DNA of 64,000 nucleotides from Bacteroidota bacterium (GTDB taxonomy: Bacteria > Bacteroidota > Bacteroidia > Chitinophagales > Chitinophagaceae), in NCBI GenBank assembly GCA_023428755.1, contig JAEYWX010000014.1:1-64000 (forward strand), in the 5' to 3' direction. The notes beneath the pieces were generated by a model. The model saw nothing but the letters and a program-made list of their open reading frames with translations. It was not told the origin of the DNA and searched no databases. Positions 42,094 to 50,109 of the stretch are shown one piece after another. The position numbers and the translations under genes are program-made. Within the stretch, counting starts at the first letter, position 1; each line of letters opens with the position of its first letter.

Positions 42094-42805
42094 AGTGGAG
42101 ATCATTGCCGAAACAGATCATTGGATCGCACTCAACAAACCATCGGGTTTATTGTCTATACCCGACCGTATGCAAAGCGAACCATCATTGAAAGACTGGC
42201 TGAATGAAAAATACGGCAAAGTATGGATCGTTCACCGCCTGGATAAATTTACCAGTGGCCTGATTGTATTTGCAAAAGATGAAGAAACACACAAACTGCT
42301 GTCGAAACAATTTGAAGACCGTTCGGTAGAAAAATTTTATCTCGGTTTAGTGAATGGGACGTTGATGAACAAAGAAGGAAGTGTGGATGCCCCCATTATG
42401 GAACACTCTGTAAAAAAAGGCACTTACATTATCAATACAAAAGGTAAAGCATCCCTTACTGATTACAAAGTAGAGGAAGAGCATGGACAATATTCCTGGT
42501 TGCAATTTCAAATTCATACCGGACGTACGCACCAGATACGTGTACATATGAAACACATTGGCCATCCTATTGTGTGCGATGATGTATATGGAAGTGAAGC
42601 GCCTATTCTGCTTTCGTCCATCAAACGAAAAAAATTTAAATTAGCAAAGGCGGAAGATGAAGAGCGCCCATTGTTGAATCGACTTGCCCTACATGCATGG
42701 AAGCTCAGGTTTACAGATGTTGATGGAAAAGAAATTGCATTGGAAGCGCCTCTATCAAAAGACTTAAAAGCTTTGTTGCAACAGTTTGAAAAATGGATTA
42801 AATAA
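42068..42805 (+). CDS. RluA-family pseudouridine synthase
   Basis: 245 aa. Catalytic motif IVHRLDKFTSGLIVFAKDEE (Asp59) and the RluA-type GRTHQIRVHMKHIGHPIVCD are clear; there is no S4 domain. The target may be a tRNA or 23S rRNA uridine and cannot be told from sequence. The ATG lies within the 3' end of the preceding pseudouridine synthase gene in another frame, so the two enzymes are translationally coupled. A GTG at codon 5 is an alternative start. A shared terminator follows. Confidence 0.93.
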   Translation: MERTVTKNKVEIIAETDHWIALNKPSGLLSIPDRMQSEPSLKDWLNEKYGKVWIVHRLDKFTSGLIVFAKDEETHKLLSKQFEDRSVEKFYLGLVNGTLMNKEGSVDAPIMEHSVKKGTYIINTKGKASLTDYKVEEEHGQYSWLQFQIHTGRTHQIRVHMKHIGHPIVCDDVYGSEAPILLSSIKRKKFKLAKAEDEERPLLNRLALHAWKLRFTDVDGKEIALEAPLSKDLKALLQQFEKWIK

Positions 42806-42843
42806 AGCTGGAGGCAAATACCACGTTTGAAGAAATTAATAAG

Positions 42844-42870
42844 AAAAGCCCCCGACAAACCGGGGGCTTT
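42844..42870. terminator. Bidirectional terminator between rluA-like and peroxiredoxin genes
   Basis: AAAAGCCCCCG pairs with CGGGGGCTTT around ACAAAC, between convergent genes. The minus side reads into TTTTCTTATT, giving a U-tract for the peroxiredoxin transcript. Confidence 0.9.
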
Positions 42871-42909
42871 CTATTGCAGAAATCAGATTCAATTAACCAG
42901 TTCTTAAAC

Positions 42910-43545
42910 TTACTTATTGGGTTGCGGAGTATAACGTAGATATGGTTTAATCACTTTTACACCTTTTGGAAATTTCTCAATCGCTGCTTCTGTACTTACA
43001 GCCGGCACTACAATTACATCTTCACCTTCTTTCCAATCGGCTGGTGTTGCTACACTGTAGTTCGCTGTTAATTGCAACGAATCGATTACACGCAGCACTT
43101 CATAAAAATTACGACCTGTTGAAGCAGGATAAGTAATAAACAGCTTCACTTTTTTATCGGGACCAATGATGAATAATGAACGAACCGTAAATGTTTCAGA
43201 AGCATTTGGATGAATCATATCGTACAGGTTGGCCACTTTTCTGTCTTCATCAGCAATGATCGGAAAATCAACAGTGGTATGTTGTGTTTCATTGATATCG
43301 TTGATCCATCCTTTATGGTTTTCAACTCCATCAACACTTAACGCCAGCACCTTTACATTACGCTTTTCAAACTCATTTTTCAATAAAGCTGTTTTTCCGA
43401 GTTCGGTTGTACATACAGGTGTATAATCAGCAGGATGTGAAAATAAAACACCCCAGCCATCGCCTAAGTATTCATAGAAATCAATATCGCCAATGCTTGT
43501 TTTTGCCTGAAAATTCGGCGCTACATCACCTAAACGTAAACTCAT
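42910..43545 (-). CDS. 1-Cys peroxiredoxin (Prx6 group)
   Basis: 211 aa. The peroxidatic site is HPADYTPVCTTELG with Cys45. The long C-terminal extension with YPASTGRNFYEVLRVIDSLQ and VVVPAVSTEAAIEKFPKGVK matches the Prx6/AhpC2 group that lacks a resolving Cys. It reduces hydrogen peroxide, alkyl hydroperoxides or peroxynitrite in the cytoplasm using an external thiol donor. Length is typical. A -7 box at 43585-43592 precedes it. Confidence 0.95.
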   Translation of the reverse strand: MSLRLGDVAPNFQAKTSIGDIDFYEYLGDGWGVLFSHPADYTPVCTTELGKTALLKNEFEKRNVKVLALSVDGVENHKGWINDINETQHTTVDFPIIADEDRKVANLYDMIHPNASETFTVRSLFIIGPDKKVKLFITYPASTGRNFYEVLRVIDSLQLTANYSVATPADWKEGEDVIVVPAVSTEAAIEKFPKGVKVIKPYLRYTPQPNK

Positions 43546-43584
43546 AAAACAGATTTAAAAAGTGAACAATAAAAATTGAGAGGG

Positions 43585-43592
43585 CAAAGATA
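43585..43592 (-). promoter_or_regulatory. -7 box (TATCTTTG) of the peroxiredoxin gene
   Basis: On the minus strand TATCTTTG matches TAnnTTTG exactly, 39 nt upstream of the ATG. No peroxide-response operator was recognised. Confidence 0.65.
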
Positions 43593-43652
43593 GCATTTCC
43601 CTACTTATCAGATAGACTTAATAGATAAAAAAATTTACCCTACGAACATCAG

Positions 43653-44861
43653 TTAGGAAACATCCGGCAGCTCCCTGTCATCGATCTTACGTTTAGCACT
43701 GCGTCCCTTGGTGAGTAAAGCTTTACCAAACCGTTCTTTTACATTATCAATTGCTTTGTACAATTCATTTTTCTTTTGTATGTCCTGGAAGAGATTTGTT
43801 TGTGCAGCTTCGTCTGTTAATTCACTTAGTTTCACACCCAGCAAACGTACGGGTCGCTCTTTTTTATAGAGCTGGTGAAATAATTGCTTTGCATTGTAGA
43901 TCAGTTCATCATCATAAAACGTATAAGGAATGGAAGCCTGGCGTTGCTGTGTTTCAAAATTGGGATAGCGGATCTTTACCGATACACAGCCTGCCATTTT
44001 ATTTTCCTGCCGTAATTCATGTGCGATCTTTTCTGTTAAGCGAACGATCTCTGCTTCCAGAAAAGGCAGATCATTTCTGTTTTCATGAAAGGTATTTTCG
44101 CTGGAAATCGATTTTGATTCGTGATAGGCATTTACTTCACTGGTGCTGATGCCTTGCGATCGCAACCACAGATCACGTCCATGCTTGCCCAGCTGTTGCT
44201 CCAGCATCACCGGATTTACATTTTGCAGATCACCGATTGTTTCAATACCCAGATCAAGTAAGATGTGATAGGCCTTCTCACCTATGCCCGGTATTTTATT
44301 AACACGCAACGGCGCAAGAAATTCTTTTTCCTTTCCATTTTCAATTACAATATAATTGTTGGGCTTGGCAAGATCAGTTCCGATTTTTGCTACCAGCTTA
44401 TTGGATGCAATAGCAAATGAAATTGGTAATTGTGTAGTATCAATAATTTCCTGTCGCAGATCAACGGTCCATTGCACCGGATCAAAAAAACGATCCATGC
44501 CTGTAAGGTCAATGTAAAATTCATCGATCGATGCTTTTTGAAACAGTGGTGCTTTTGCTGCAATGATATCAGTTACCCAGCGTGAATAGCGGCTGTAATC
44601 GGCACGGGCGCCCTGTGTTACAATTGCATGCGGACAAAGTTTCATGGCCTGTGCCATGGGCATACCACTGTGTACACCAAACACCCTTGTTTCATAGCTA
44701 CAGGTACTTACTACGCCCCGTTCTTTGCTGCCACCTACAATTACAGGTTTGCCAATGAGCGAAGGATCGTTCAATCGCTCAACTGATACAAAAAATGTAT
44801 CGAGGTCGAAGTGTGCTATGATACGCTTATGTGCCAATTCAACACGGTTATAAGACAGCAA
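43653..44861 (-). CDS. dinB: DNA polymerase IV (Y family)
   Basis: 402 aa translesion polymerase. Catalytic acids lie in IIAHFDLDTFFVSVERLND and KASIDEFYIDLTG. GVVSTCSYETRVFGVHSGMP is the fingers region, KIPGIGEKAYHILLDLGIET the helix-hairpin-helix, and SISSENTFHENRNDLPFLEA starts the little finger. No beta-clamp pentapeptide is obvious. Both early start candidates are TTG (44859-44861 and 44835-44837); no ATG precedes the first catalytic motif. TATCTTGC near 44859-44866 resembles a -7 box, which would favour the second TTG. Confidence 0.92.
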   Translation of the reverse strand: MLSYNRVELAHKRIIAHFDLDTFFVSVERLNDPSLIGKPVIVGGSKERGVVSTCSYETRVFGVHSGMPMAQAMKLCPHAIVTQGARADYSRYSRWVTDIIAAKAPLFQKASIDEFYIDLTGMDRFFDPVQWTVDLRQEIIDTTQLPISFAIASNKLVAKIGTDLAKPNNYIVIENGKEKEFLAPLRVNKIPGIGEKAYHILLDLGIETIGDLQNVNPVMLEQQLGKHGRDLWLRSQGISTSEVNAYHESKSISSENTFHENRNDLPFLEAEIVRLTEKIAHELRQENKMAGCVSVKIRYPNFETQQRQASIPYTFYDDELIYNAKQLFHQLYKKERPVRLLGVKLSELTDEAAQTNLFQDIQKKNELYKAIDNVKERFGKALLTKGRSAKRKIDDRELPDVS

Positions 44862-44906
44862 GATACAACATTGAAAAAAAGGTTAATTTGCAGAAAATAA
44901 TACCGC

Positions 44907-45512
44907 ATGAAATTCTTGAAAATCACAACCCTATTTCTTTTACTGATCACACTTATCAGCTCTTGTTCAAAAGAAAAATCAATTGATACAGGCAGTGGAA
45001 GTGGTATTGGCCAAGCAAGCCTTCAAGGCACATGGAAATTTATTTCAAATAGCGGAAACGTAAACGAATCAGCCTCTTTCACTGTGGGTAGCGACCTTAT
45101 TAAGATAGAAAGTATTAGCACACTGGCTACAAAAAATCCAGTTGGCATCTATCGTATTACTGCAAATGAGTTTAATGCAGAAGGCGTTGGTTACGATTTA
45201 TTTGGCTCCATGTCTATAAAAACATATGAAAACAACGTACTGCAAAGCGAGAACAATATACCTATCGACGAAAATGTTCCCCCAACAAATCTCAATAGTA
45301 CGTATAAGCTCGTGGGTGCTGATTCAATTTACTTTATCACTAATTCCCCTTCCAGCCCTACTGGTGAATCAGGTGGGTGCCGTTATAAACTTGAAGGCAA
45401 AAAGCTTTCACTCTTTTTAAAAACAGATACTACTATTGTTACAAACCAGGGAGGCATTGTAACGACTGAAGCGCAAAAAATAAACTTTACATTAGTACTC
45501 GAGAAGCAATAG
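44907..45512 (+). CDS. Lipocalin-like lipoprotein
   Basis: 201 aa. Lipoprotein signal MKFLKITTLFLLLITLISSC with lipidated Cys20, then a Ser/Gly linker. The mature domain starts SLQGTWKFISNSGNVNESAS, the 'L-x-G-T-W' beginning common to lipocalin-like (DUF4923/5004-type) Bacteroidota lipoproteins. It is then beta-rich to KINFTLVLEKQ. The ligand is unknown. It is divergent from dinB and followed by its own terminator. Confidence 0.8.
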   Translation: MKFLKITTLFLLLITLISSCSKEKSIDTGSGSGIGQASLQGTWKFISNSGNVNESASFTVGSDLIKIESISTLATKNPVGIYRITANEFNAEGVGYDLFGSMSIKTYENNVLQSENNIPIDENVPPTNLNSTYKLVGADSIYFITNSPSSPTGESGGCRYKLEGKKLSLFLKTDTTIVTNQGGIVTTEAQKINFTLVLEKQ

Positions 45513-45533
45513 CTACCTGATTTTCCTGTATGC

Positions 45534-45559
45534 AAAGCTCCTCTGATGGAGCTTTTTTT
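45534..45559 (+). terminator. Terminator of the lipocalin-like gene
   Basis: AAAGCTCC (45534-45541) pairs with GGAGCTTT (45548-45555) around TCTGAT, followed by a T-run. Confidence 0.9.
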
Positions 45560-45608
45560 AATCGTAAGTGAGATTGTACATATCACATTGAACGCCTAAT
45601 TTTAAACC

Positions 45609-46085
45609 ATGAACCTCGATTGGCTGAAAAGCGGTATTGCACCATTGGATAATCTCATCTCCTTTCTGCACAAACAATCAAAAACCAATGATGTGCTGAA
45701 AAAGCAGGTGTTGATGGAACTGCGGAACAATCTCAACATTTTCAAAAATGCATTTCTCAATGAAGTATCGCCCGATACCATTATTGATCTGCTCAGCAAT
45801 GATGCCATCCAGGAAGCAGTGAAAAACAATTTCGCTTTCAAGAAACTAAAAGCAGGCGATATTGAACCCTATCATGTGTACGACGACCGCAACAAAAAAT
45901 ATATTGGCTGGACAGCAGAGCGCCTGATTGATAAAATTGATGAAAAAATCGTGGAACTGAAGTTGCTGAAAAAAATGAACAATGGTTCTGTTGCCCAACT
46001 GAAGAATAATGTACCGCTGATGATCAGCAATCTTTATTTCCGGATGAAGTTGCTGGTTGATTTTATACGGAGTGATTTTAAATGA
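45609..46085 (+). CDS. Conserved-looking cytoplasmic protein of unknown function
   Basis: 158 aa, no signal peptide, mostly alpha-helical by composition (KSKTNDVLKKQVLMELRNNL; WTAERLIDKIDEKIVELKLL). The central LKAGDIEPYHVYDDRNKKYI could be a small beta segment. The family is not recognised and there are no catalytic motifs. It stands alone, with its stop 110 bp from the convergent esterase; that gap carries an inverted repeat that may act as a terminator. Confidence 0.7.
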   Translation: MNLDWLKSGIAPLDNLISFLHKQSKTNDVLKKQVLMELRNNLNIFKNAFLNEVSPDTIIDLLSNDAIQEAVKNNFAFKKLKAGDIEPYHVYDDRNKKYIGWTAERLIDKIDEKIVELKLLKKMNNGSVAQLKNNVPLMISNLYFRMKLLVDFIRSDFK

Positions 46086-46119
46086 AAAGCTGAGCACTGA
46101 ATTGATGCCGAATGGAATT

Positions 46120-46192
46120 GGCATTTCGACGAAGGAGAAATCTCCCAGCCTTTGTACAAATGTTCAGCAGATCCCTCCTGCGTCGGGATGCC
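46120..46192. repeat. 24-bp imperfect inverted repeat between convergent genes
   Basis: Left arm 46120-46143 (GGCATTTCGACGAAGGAGAA then ATCT) and right arm 46169-46192 pair at 19 of 24 positions, with a 25-nt spacer. The differences keep the TTTC/CCCG and GAAA/GGGA symmetry. The words TTCGACGAAGGAGAAATCTC are in the style of interspersed repeats in Bacteroidota intergenic regions. It could form a hairpin serving both gene ends. Confidence 0.75.
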
Positions 46193-46195
46193 AAC

Positions 46196-47005
46196 TCACT
46201 TCAACCCACGCAAAAACTCAAACGCATTGGCCACTGCCTGGTGAAAAATATTTCCGTGTTGTTTATTGCCGATGTATTCAAACTGTACAGTACCGTTGGT
46301 GATTTTTGCTTTCAGTAATTCATGCAATCCTTTTGCATCGTCTTCCATGATCTTGCCTTCTTTGCCTACAGCAATATAAACGGATAGCTTCTGTTCAAAT
46401 ACTGCCAACTTTGTTTGCAGCAAGGATTCGTTATCCCACCACAAACTCGGACTTACAATTACATACTGTGTAAACAATTCCGGTTTTTTCAGTAACACTT
46501 CCGTTGCCAGTAATCCGCCCAGCGATTGGCCAATGAGCATATTGCTCCCATTTGTTTTGAATGATTCATTGATGTAAGGCTGCAATTCTTTTTCAAGAAA
46601 ACGAATAAATTTTTCGGAGCCCCCTGTTGTAGGGAAATCGCTTTTGTCTTTTGCAATAGTTGTGGGAAATGTAAAATCTCTCCGTCGGTCCACATTGGCA
46701 ATACCTACAACAATCGATTTGGGCAACACATTCACCCAGGGAAAATTATAAAACTGTACCAGCCCCGCCACATGAATAAAATCTTCATCGGCCGATCCAT
46801 CGAGTAAATAAATAACCGGGTAGCTTGAATCTTTACTGTATCCTTCCGGTAAATAAATATTCAGTGTCCGCTCTTCGTTCAATACTGTTGAATACAAGCG
46901 GCGCACAATACCCAGCGGAAAAACGGTTTCGTCTGTTTTGATTTGAGCTGATATTATTTCTGTAGAACATAAAAGTGCAGTAACGAAGAGCAGACGATAA
47001 AGCAT
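46196..47005 (-). CDS. Exported esterase (esterase D/Fes-like, alpha/beta hydrolase)
   Basis: 269 aa with a signal peptide (MLYRLLFVTALLCSTEIISA). Typical putative-esterase (PF00756-like) features are RTLNIYLPEGYSKDSSYPVI, YLLDGSADEDF, the nucleophile motif MLIGQSLGGLLATEVLLKKP (Ser161), SPSLWWDNESLL, and a C-terminal His in YIGNKQHGNIFHQAV. Members hydrolyse acyl or siderophore esters. No siderophore genes are nearby. Located just downstream of rimM on the same strand with a 77-bp gap. Confidence 0.88.
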   Translation of the reverse strand: MLYRLLFVTALLCSTEIISAQIKTDETVFPLGIVRRLYSTVLNEERTLNIYLPEGYSKDSSYPVIYLLDGSADEDFIHVAGLVQFYNFPWVNVLPKSIVVGIANVDRRRDFTFPTTIAKDKSDFPTTGGSEKFIRFLEKELQPYINESFKTNGSNMLIGQSLGGLLATEVLLKKPELFTQYVIVSPSLWWDNESLLQTKLAVFEQKLSVYIAVGKEGKIMEDDAKGLHELLKAKITNGTVQFEYIGNKQHGNIFHQAVANAFEFLRGLK

Positions 47006-47082
47006 AATGCTGATTGTATAATTGATTGACGAGAGAGTTTAAAATTGCAGGACGTCCATACTTCAAACTTCGTTTTTTGTAC

Positions 47083-47601
47083 TTATCCCAAATACACTTC
47101 CAGCAAACCTTCCGGCAACTCCACCGTTACTTGTTTCTTTTTATGATTGATGCTGCGGATGGTTTCTTCGTGCAGCGGTATCAATACTTCTTTTCCTTCC
47201 ATTTCTAAGCGGCATAAGATCTGAAGCGGCTGTTCAATTACTTCCTGTATAATGCCTAACTCTTTTGTGCCATCAATCATCATATAACCAATCAACGAAA
47301 TTGGTGCCGACTTACCGGCCTGCTTGTGAAAATCTTCTTCCCGCAGCCATACTTTTTTGGGCGATAGTTTTTTTGCCTGCTCTTTGGTTGTAATACCATC
47401 AATAGCGATGTACACTTCTTCTTCGTTCTTGATTTTTGTGCCGGTAATGAAGTACGGCAGAAACTTGTCTTTCGCTTCTTCAATAAACAACACCTCCAAT
47501 CCCTTCAACGACGTTTTTTTGCCGAGGTTATGTTTAAGCACCACTTCGCCGTTTAATCCGAACGTGCCGAGTATTTGCCCGATGCTAAAGTATTGTTCCA
47601 T
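47083..47601 (-). CDS. rimM: Ribosome maturation factor RimM
   Basis: 172 aa from ATG 47601 (MEQYFSIGQILGTFGLNGEV). The longer in-frame reading is rejected because it would run through the promoter and a GC-rich repeat. The RimM N-terminal beta-barrel (GQILGTFGLNGEVVLKHNLG) and the PRC-barrel-like C-terminal domain (about 95-172, LIGYMMIDGTKELGIIQEVI; VLIPLHEETIRSINHKKKQV) are seen. It helps 30S maturation by binding S19. It has its own -7 box 4 nt upstream and is separated from rpsP by a 384-bp repeat-filled gap, unlike the usual tight rpsP-rimM-trmD operon. Confidence 0.95.
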   Translation of the reverse strand: MEQYFSIGQILGTFGLNGEVVLKHNLGKKTSLKGLEVLFIEEAKDKFLPYFITGTKIKNEEEVYIAIDGITTKEQAKKLSPKKVWLREEDFHKQAGKSAPISLIGYMMIDGTKELGIIQEVIEQPLQILCRLEMEGKEVLIPLHEETIRSINHKKKQVTVELPEGLLEVYLG

Positions 47602-47605
47602 GCGG

Positions 47606-47613
47606 CAAAGATA
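47606..47613 (-). promoter_or_regulatory. -7 box (TATCTTTG) of rimM, near-leaderless
   Basis: On the minus strand TATCTTTG ends 4 nt before the ATG. It is directly preceded by GGGGCTG, the end of the GC-rich repeat element at 47614-47930, so the -33 region must lie in the repeat. Confidence 0.7.
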
Positions 47614-47930
47614 CAGCCCCACCCAACCTCCCCCAAGGGGAGGCTTGCTACGTACAGCCCTAGGCCCCCATCCGACTTCCCCCAAAGGGGAAGCCATCTA
47701 CTCACAGCCCTTACTTTTCAACGATTGTAAGTAGTCGTTTAGTTGCTGAATACAGAACAGGACGTACAAGTGAGTGACACAACAAAAGCGCCATAGAAGC
47801 AAGTAGCTTGATGCAAAATAAAAAATGAAGAGAATTGAATTTAATGTTGAAGTGGAAGAACAATTTGTATGGCATTTGAACCAAAGCACCGCTCTTTTCC
47901 CTCCGGGGAAAGAGAAGGAGAATGGGGCTG
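47614..47930. repeat. Composite GC-hairpin repeat element in the rimM-rpsP gap
   Basis: 317 bp bounded by perfect CAGCCCC (47614-47620) and GGGGCTG (47924-47930). Two tail-hairpin units lie at the left (stems CCTCCCC/GGGGAGG 47627-47643 and CTTCCCC/GGGGAAG 47676-47693). One hairpin-tail unit lies at the right (CTCTTTTCCC/GGGGAAAGAG). The last 47 bp (47884-47930) match 8974-9020 in reverse complement with few changes. The core contains a 31-bp sequence (47754-47784) found again, inverted, at 49983-50013. No ORF of note. Confidence 0.8.
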
Positions 47931-47936
47931 CTAAAA

Positions 47937-47970
47937 AAAATCCCCCACAAAAATGCAGGGGACTTTTATG
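47937..47970 (-). terminator. Terminator of rpsP
   Basis: On the minus strand AGTCCCC pairs with GGGGGAT across an 11-nt loop and is followed by eight Ts. It lies 16 nt after the rpsP stop, so rpsP and rimM are separate transcripts. Confidence 0.85.
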
Positions 47971-47985
47971 AAGACTAATTTAAAA

Positions 47986-48456
47986 TTATTCTCCTGTTGC
48001 GGGTGCTTCTGCTTCACCACCTTCCTGGCGTCTTGGAGCCATAGGACGGCGTTGGTAGTTACCACCACTGCGTTGTTTAAAACGGCTACGGCGTGCTTCT
48101 TCTCTTTTCTTCGCTTCAGCTGCTTCGTGTTCAGTATGCCATGCCTGGAATTTTTCCATAGCAGTAGCCTGATCGAACAAATTGAGGCTTACACCACGTA
48201 ACAAATGTTTCAGGTACAATACACCTTTGGTAGAAAGGATTTTGCGAACTGTATCAGTTGGCTGTGCTCCCTTGGTTAACCACTCCAAAGCTTTCTGACG
48301 ATCAATCTGGATCACAGCAGGCTCTGTAACAGGATTGTAAGTACCAATTTTCTGAATGAATTTTCCATCTCTGGGGGCTCTTGCGTCGGCCACTACGATG
48401 AAATAGAAAGGTCTCTTTTTAGACCCGTGTCTTTGCAGTCGGATTTTAACTGGCAT
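47986..48456 (-). CDS. rpsP: 30S ribosomal protein S16
   Basis: 156 aa. The S16 core is residues 1-~85 (MPVKIRLQRHGSKKRPFYFI, then VVADARAPRDGKFIQKIGTY). A ~70-residue charged C-terminal extension (KKREEARRSRFKQRSGGNYQ, then Arg/Pro-rich and AEAPATGE) makes it longer than the usual 80-90 aa; such tails are common in Bacteroidota S16. It binds 16S rRNA early in 30S assembly. Terminator downstream and a -7 box at 48512-48519 upstream make it monocistronic. Confidence 0.96.
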   Translation of the reverse strand: MPVKIRLQRHGSKKRPFYFIVVADARAPRDGKFIQKIGTYNPVTEPAVIQIDRQKALEWLTKGAQPTDTVRKILSTKGVLYLKHLLRGVSLNLFDQATAMEKFQAWHTEHEAAEAKKREEARRSRFKQRSGGNYQRRPMAPRRQEGGEAEAPATGE

Positions 48457-48511
48457 CGTAAATTAAAATTTAAATGCGTGAATAAATAAAGGTTGTCTTA
48501 AATAAGAACAG

Positions 48512-48519
48512 CAAATGTA
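48512..48519 (-). promoter_or_regulatory. -7 box (TACATTTG) of rpsP
   Basis: On the minus strand TACATTTG matches TAnnTTTG, 55 nt upstream of the ATG. The leader is AT-rich and contains no obvious structured element. Confidence 0.6.
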
Positions 48520-48558
48520 CAGGCAAAACGGGAAAATTCCAATCTCTTAACTTAAATT

Positions 48559-49887
48559 TTACCTTCTGCCTAAACCGGGCATCATACGGCCGCCCATGGG
48601 CATTTTGTTCATCATGCTCATCATCTGCTTCATTTGTTCAAACTGTTTCATGAAGGCGTTTACTTCAGCAATATCTTTTCCGCTGCCGAGGGCAATTCGC
48701 TTACGGCGGCTTTGATCGATCAGGTCGGGGTTGCTGCGTTCCTGCGGGGTCATGGAATTGATAATGGCTTCCACACCTTTGAACGAATCATCGCTGATGT
48801 CCACATCTTTCAACGCCTTGCCCATACCGGGAATCATACCCATCAGATCTTTCAGGTTCCCCATTTTTTTGATCTGCTCCAGCTGCTGTTTGAAATCTTC
48901 AAAATCGAATTGATTCTTACGGATCTTCTTTTCCAGCTTTTTGGCCTGCTCCTCATCAAACTGCGCCTGGGCTTTTTCCACGAGCGAGGTAATATCACCC
49001 ATGCCCAAAATACGCTGCGCCATACGGTCGGGGTAAAACACATCCAGCGTATCCATCTTCTCGCCACTGCTTACAAACTTGATGGGTTTGTTCACCGTGT
49101 ATTTGATGGAAAGCGCCGCACCACCTCTTGTATCACCGTCGAGTTTGGTGAGTACCACACCGGTAAAGTTGAGTCGGTCATTAAAGGCTTTGGCCGTGTT
49201 CACCGCATCCTGCCCCGTCATACTATCCACCACAAACAGGATCTCGTTCGGGTTCACGGCAGCTTTAATATCGGCCACCTCTTTCATCAACACTTCATCA
49301 ATGGCCAAACGACCGGCCGTATCGATAATAACTACATTCTTGTTTTTTGCTTTTGCTTCTTTGAGGGCATTCTGCACAATGGCAACCGCATCTTTGTTCT
49401 CCCGTTCGCTGTAAATATCCACTCCAATCTGGCCAGCCAAAACCGTCAACTGGTCAATCGCCGCCGGACGGTAAATATCTGCAGCAACCAGCAAGGGCGA
49501 TTTTCCCTTTTGTGTTTTGAGGTAATTGGCCAGCTTTCCGCTGAAGGTGGTTTTACCACTACCCTGCAAACCGGCGATGAGAATCACAGCCGGCGCACCT
49601 TTTACATCCAGTTCACTTTCGGTGCCGCCCATTAATTCCGTAAGCTCATCCTGCACAATTTTCACCATTTGCTGGCCCGGGTTTACCGCCAGCAATACTT
49701 TGCTGCCCATGGCCTTGTCCTTTACCGTATCGGTAAACTCCTTGGCAATTTTATAGTTTACGTCGGCATCCACCAACGCACGGCGGATGTCTTTTACCGT
49801 AGCTGCAATATTGAGTTCGGTAATACGGCCTTCACCTTTGATATTCTTAAAAGCACTCTCTAAACGTTCGCTTAAATTCTGAAACAT
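48559..49887 (-). CDS. ffh: Signal recognition particle protein Ffh (SRP54)
   Basis: 442 aa GTPase that binds signal peptides and 4.5S RNA to deliver ribosomes to FtsY. The N domain (1-~90) is followed by the G domain with GLQGSGKTTFSGKLA (P-loop), DTAGRLAIDE, VVLTKLDGDTRGGAALS and GEKMDTLDVFYPDRMAQRIL. The M domain (about 300-442) is Met-rich, ending FEQMKQMMSMMNKMPMGGRM. Length is normal. It has its own promoter box. Confidence 0.97.
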   Translation of the reverse strand: MFQNLSERLESAFKNIKGEGRITELNIAATVKDIRRALVDADVNYKIAKEFTDTVKDKAMGSKVLLAVNPGQQMVKIVQDELTELMGGTESELDVKGAPAVILIAGLQGSGKTTFSGKLANYLKTQKGKSPLLVAADIYRPAAIDQLTVLAGQIGVDIYSERENKDAVAIVQNALKEAKAKNKNVVIIDTAGRLAIDEVLMKEVADIKAAVNPNEILFVVDSMTGQDAVNTAKAFNDRLNFTGVVLTKLDGDTRGGAALSIKYTVNKPIKFVSSGEKMDTLDVFYPDRMAQRILGMGDITSLVEKAQAQFDEEQAKKLEKKIRKNQFDFEDFKQQLEQIKKMGNLKDLMGMIPGMGKALKDVDISDDSFKGVEAIINSMTPQERSNPDLIDQSRRKRIALGSGKDIAEVNAFMKQFEQMKQMMSMMNKMPMGGRMMPGLGRR

Positions 49888-49908
49888 AATTCACTTTATT
49901 TCGGGCAG

Positions 49909-49916
49909 CAAATGTA
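49909..49916 (-). promoter_or_regulatory. -7 box (TACATTTG) of ffh
   Basis: On the minus strand TACATTTG matches TAnnTTTG, 21 nt upstream of the ffh ATG. It is immediately preceded by GGGCG and the small hairpin CGCC/GGCG (49925-49936), the same repeat-then-box arrangement as at rimM and nuoI. Confidence 0.6.
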
Positions 49917-50062
49917 CGCCCATTCGCCTAAAGGCGGAAATACGAAGATTTGGTTTCCGGCAACAAATGTTTGGGCATCGCCTGTTGTGTCACTCACTTG
50001 TACGTTCTGTTCTCTATTGAACATAAAAACCGTCGACAGGGTTGTAACCGCTTTAGGGGGAG
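49917..50062. repeat. Degenerate hairpin repeat element between ffh and the GT2 gene
   Basis: The left unit is tail CGCCCATT plus stem-loop CGCC-taaa-GGCG (49925-49936). The core holds a 31-bp sequence (49983-50013, starting TGTTGTGTCACTCACTTGTA) that matches 47754-47784 in reverse complement with one mismatch. The right end is a tail-like CTTTAGGGGGAGC (50051-50062), without a clear stem. It is followed by GTACTTC-type words (50066-50105) leading into the GT2 promoter. No gene is seen here. Confidence 0.65.
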
Positions 50063-50109
50063 CTTACCTCTTACCTCGTACTTCCTTCTTCTTACTTCGT
50101 ACTTAACAT

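Noticed and set aside
47602..47697. A 204-aa version of RimM starting at 47697
   Set aside because: The extra 32 residues (MASPLGEVGWGPRAVRSK...) are encoded by the GC-rich repeat and lie upstream of the promoter box; family members start at MEQYFSIGQILG.
48634..49635. A 333-codon open frame on the plus strand opposite ffh
   Set aside because: It lies wholly antisense to a well-supported essential gene, has no recognisable domain and no promoter box. It reads as a by-product of ffh codon usage.
49983..50013. 31-bp repeats as phage or integron attachment sites
   Set aside because: No integrase, phage or cassette genes are nearby and the flanked segment consists of housekeeping genes.
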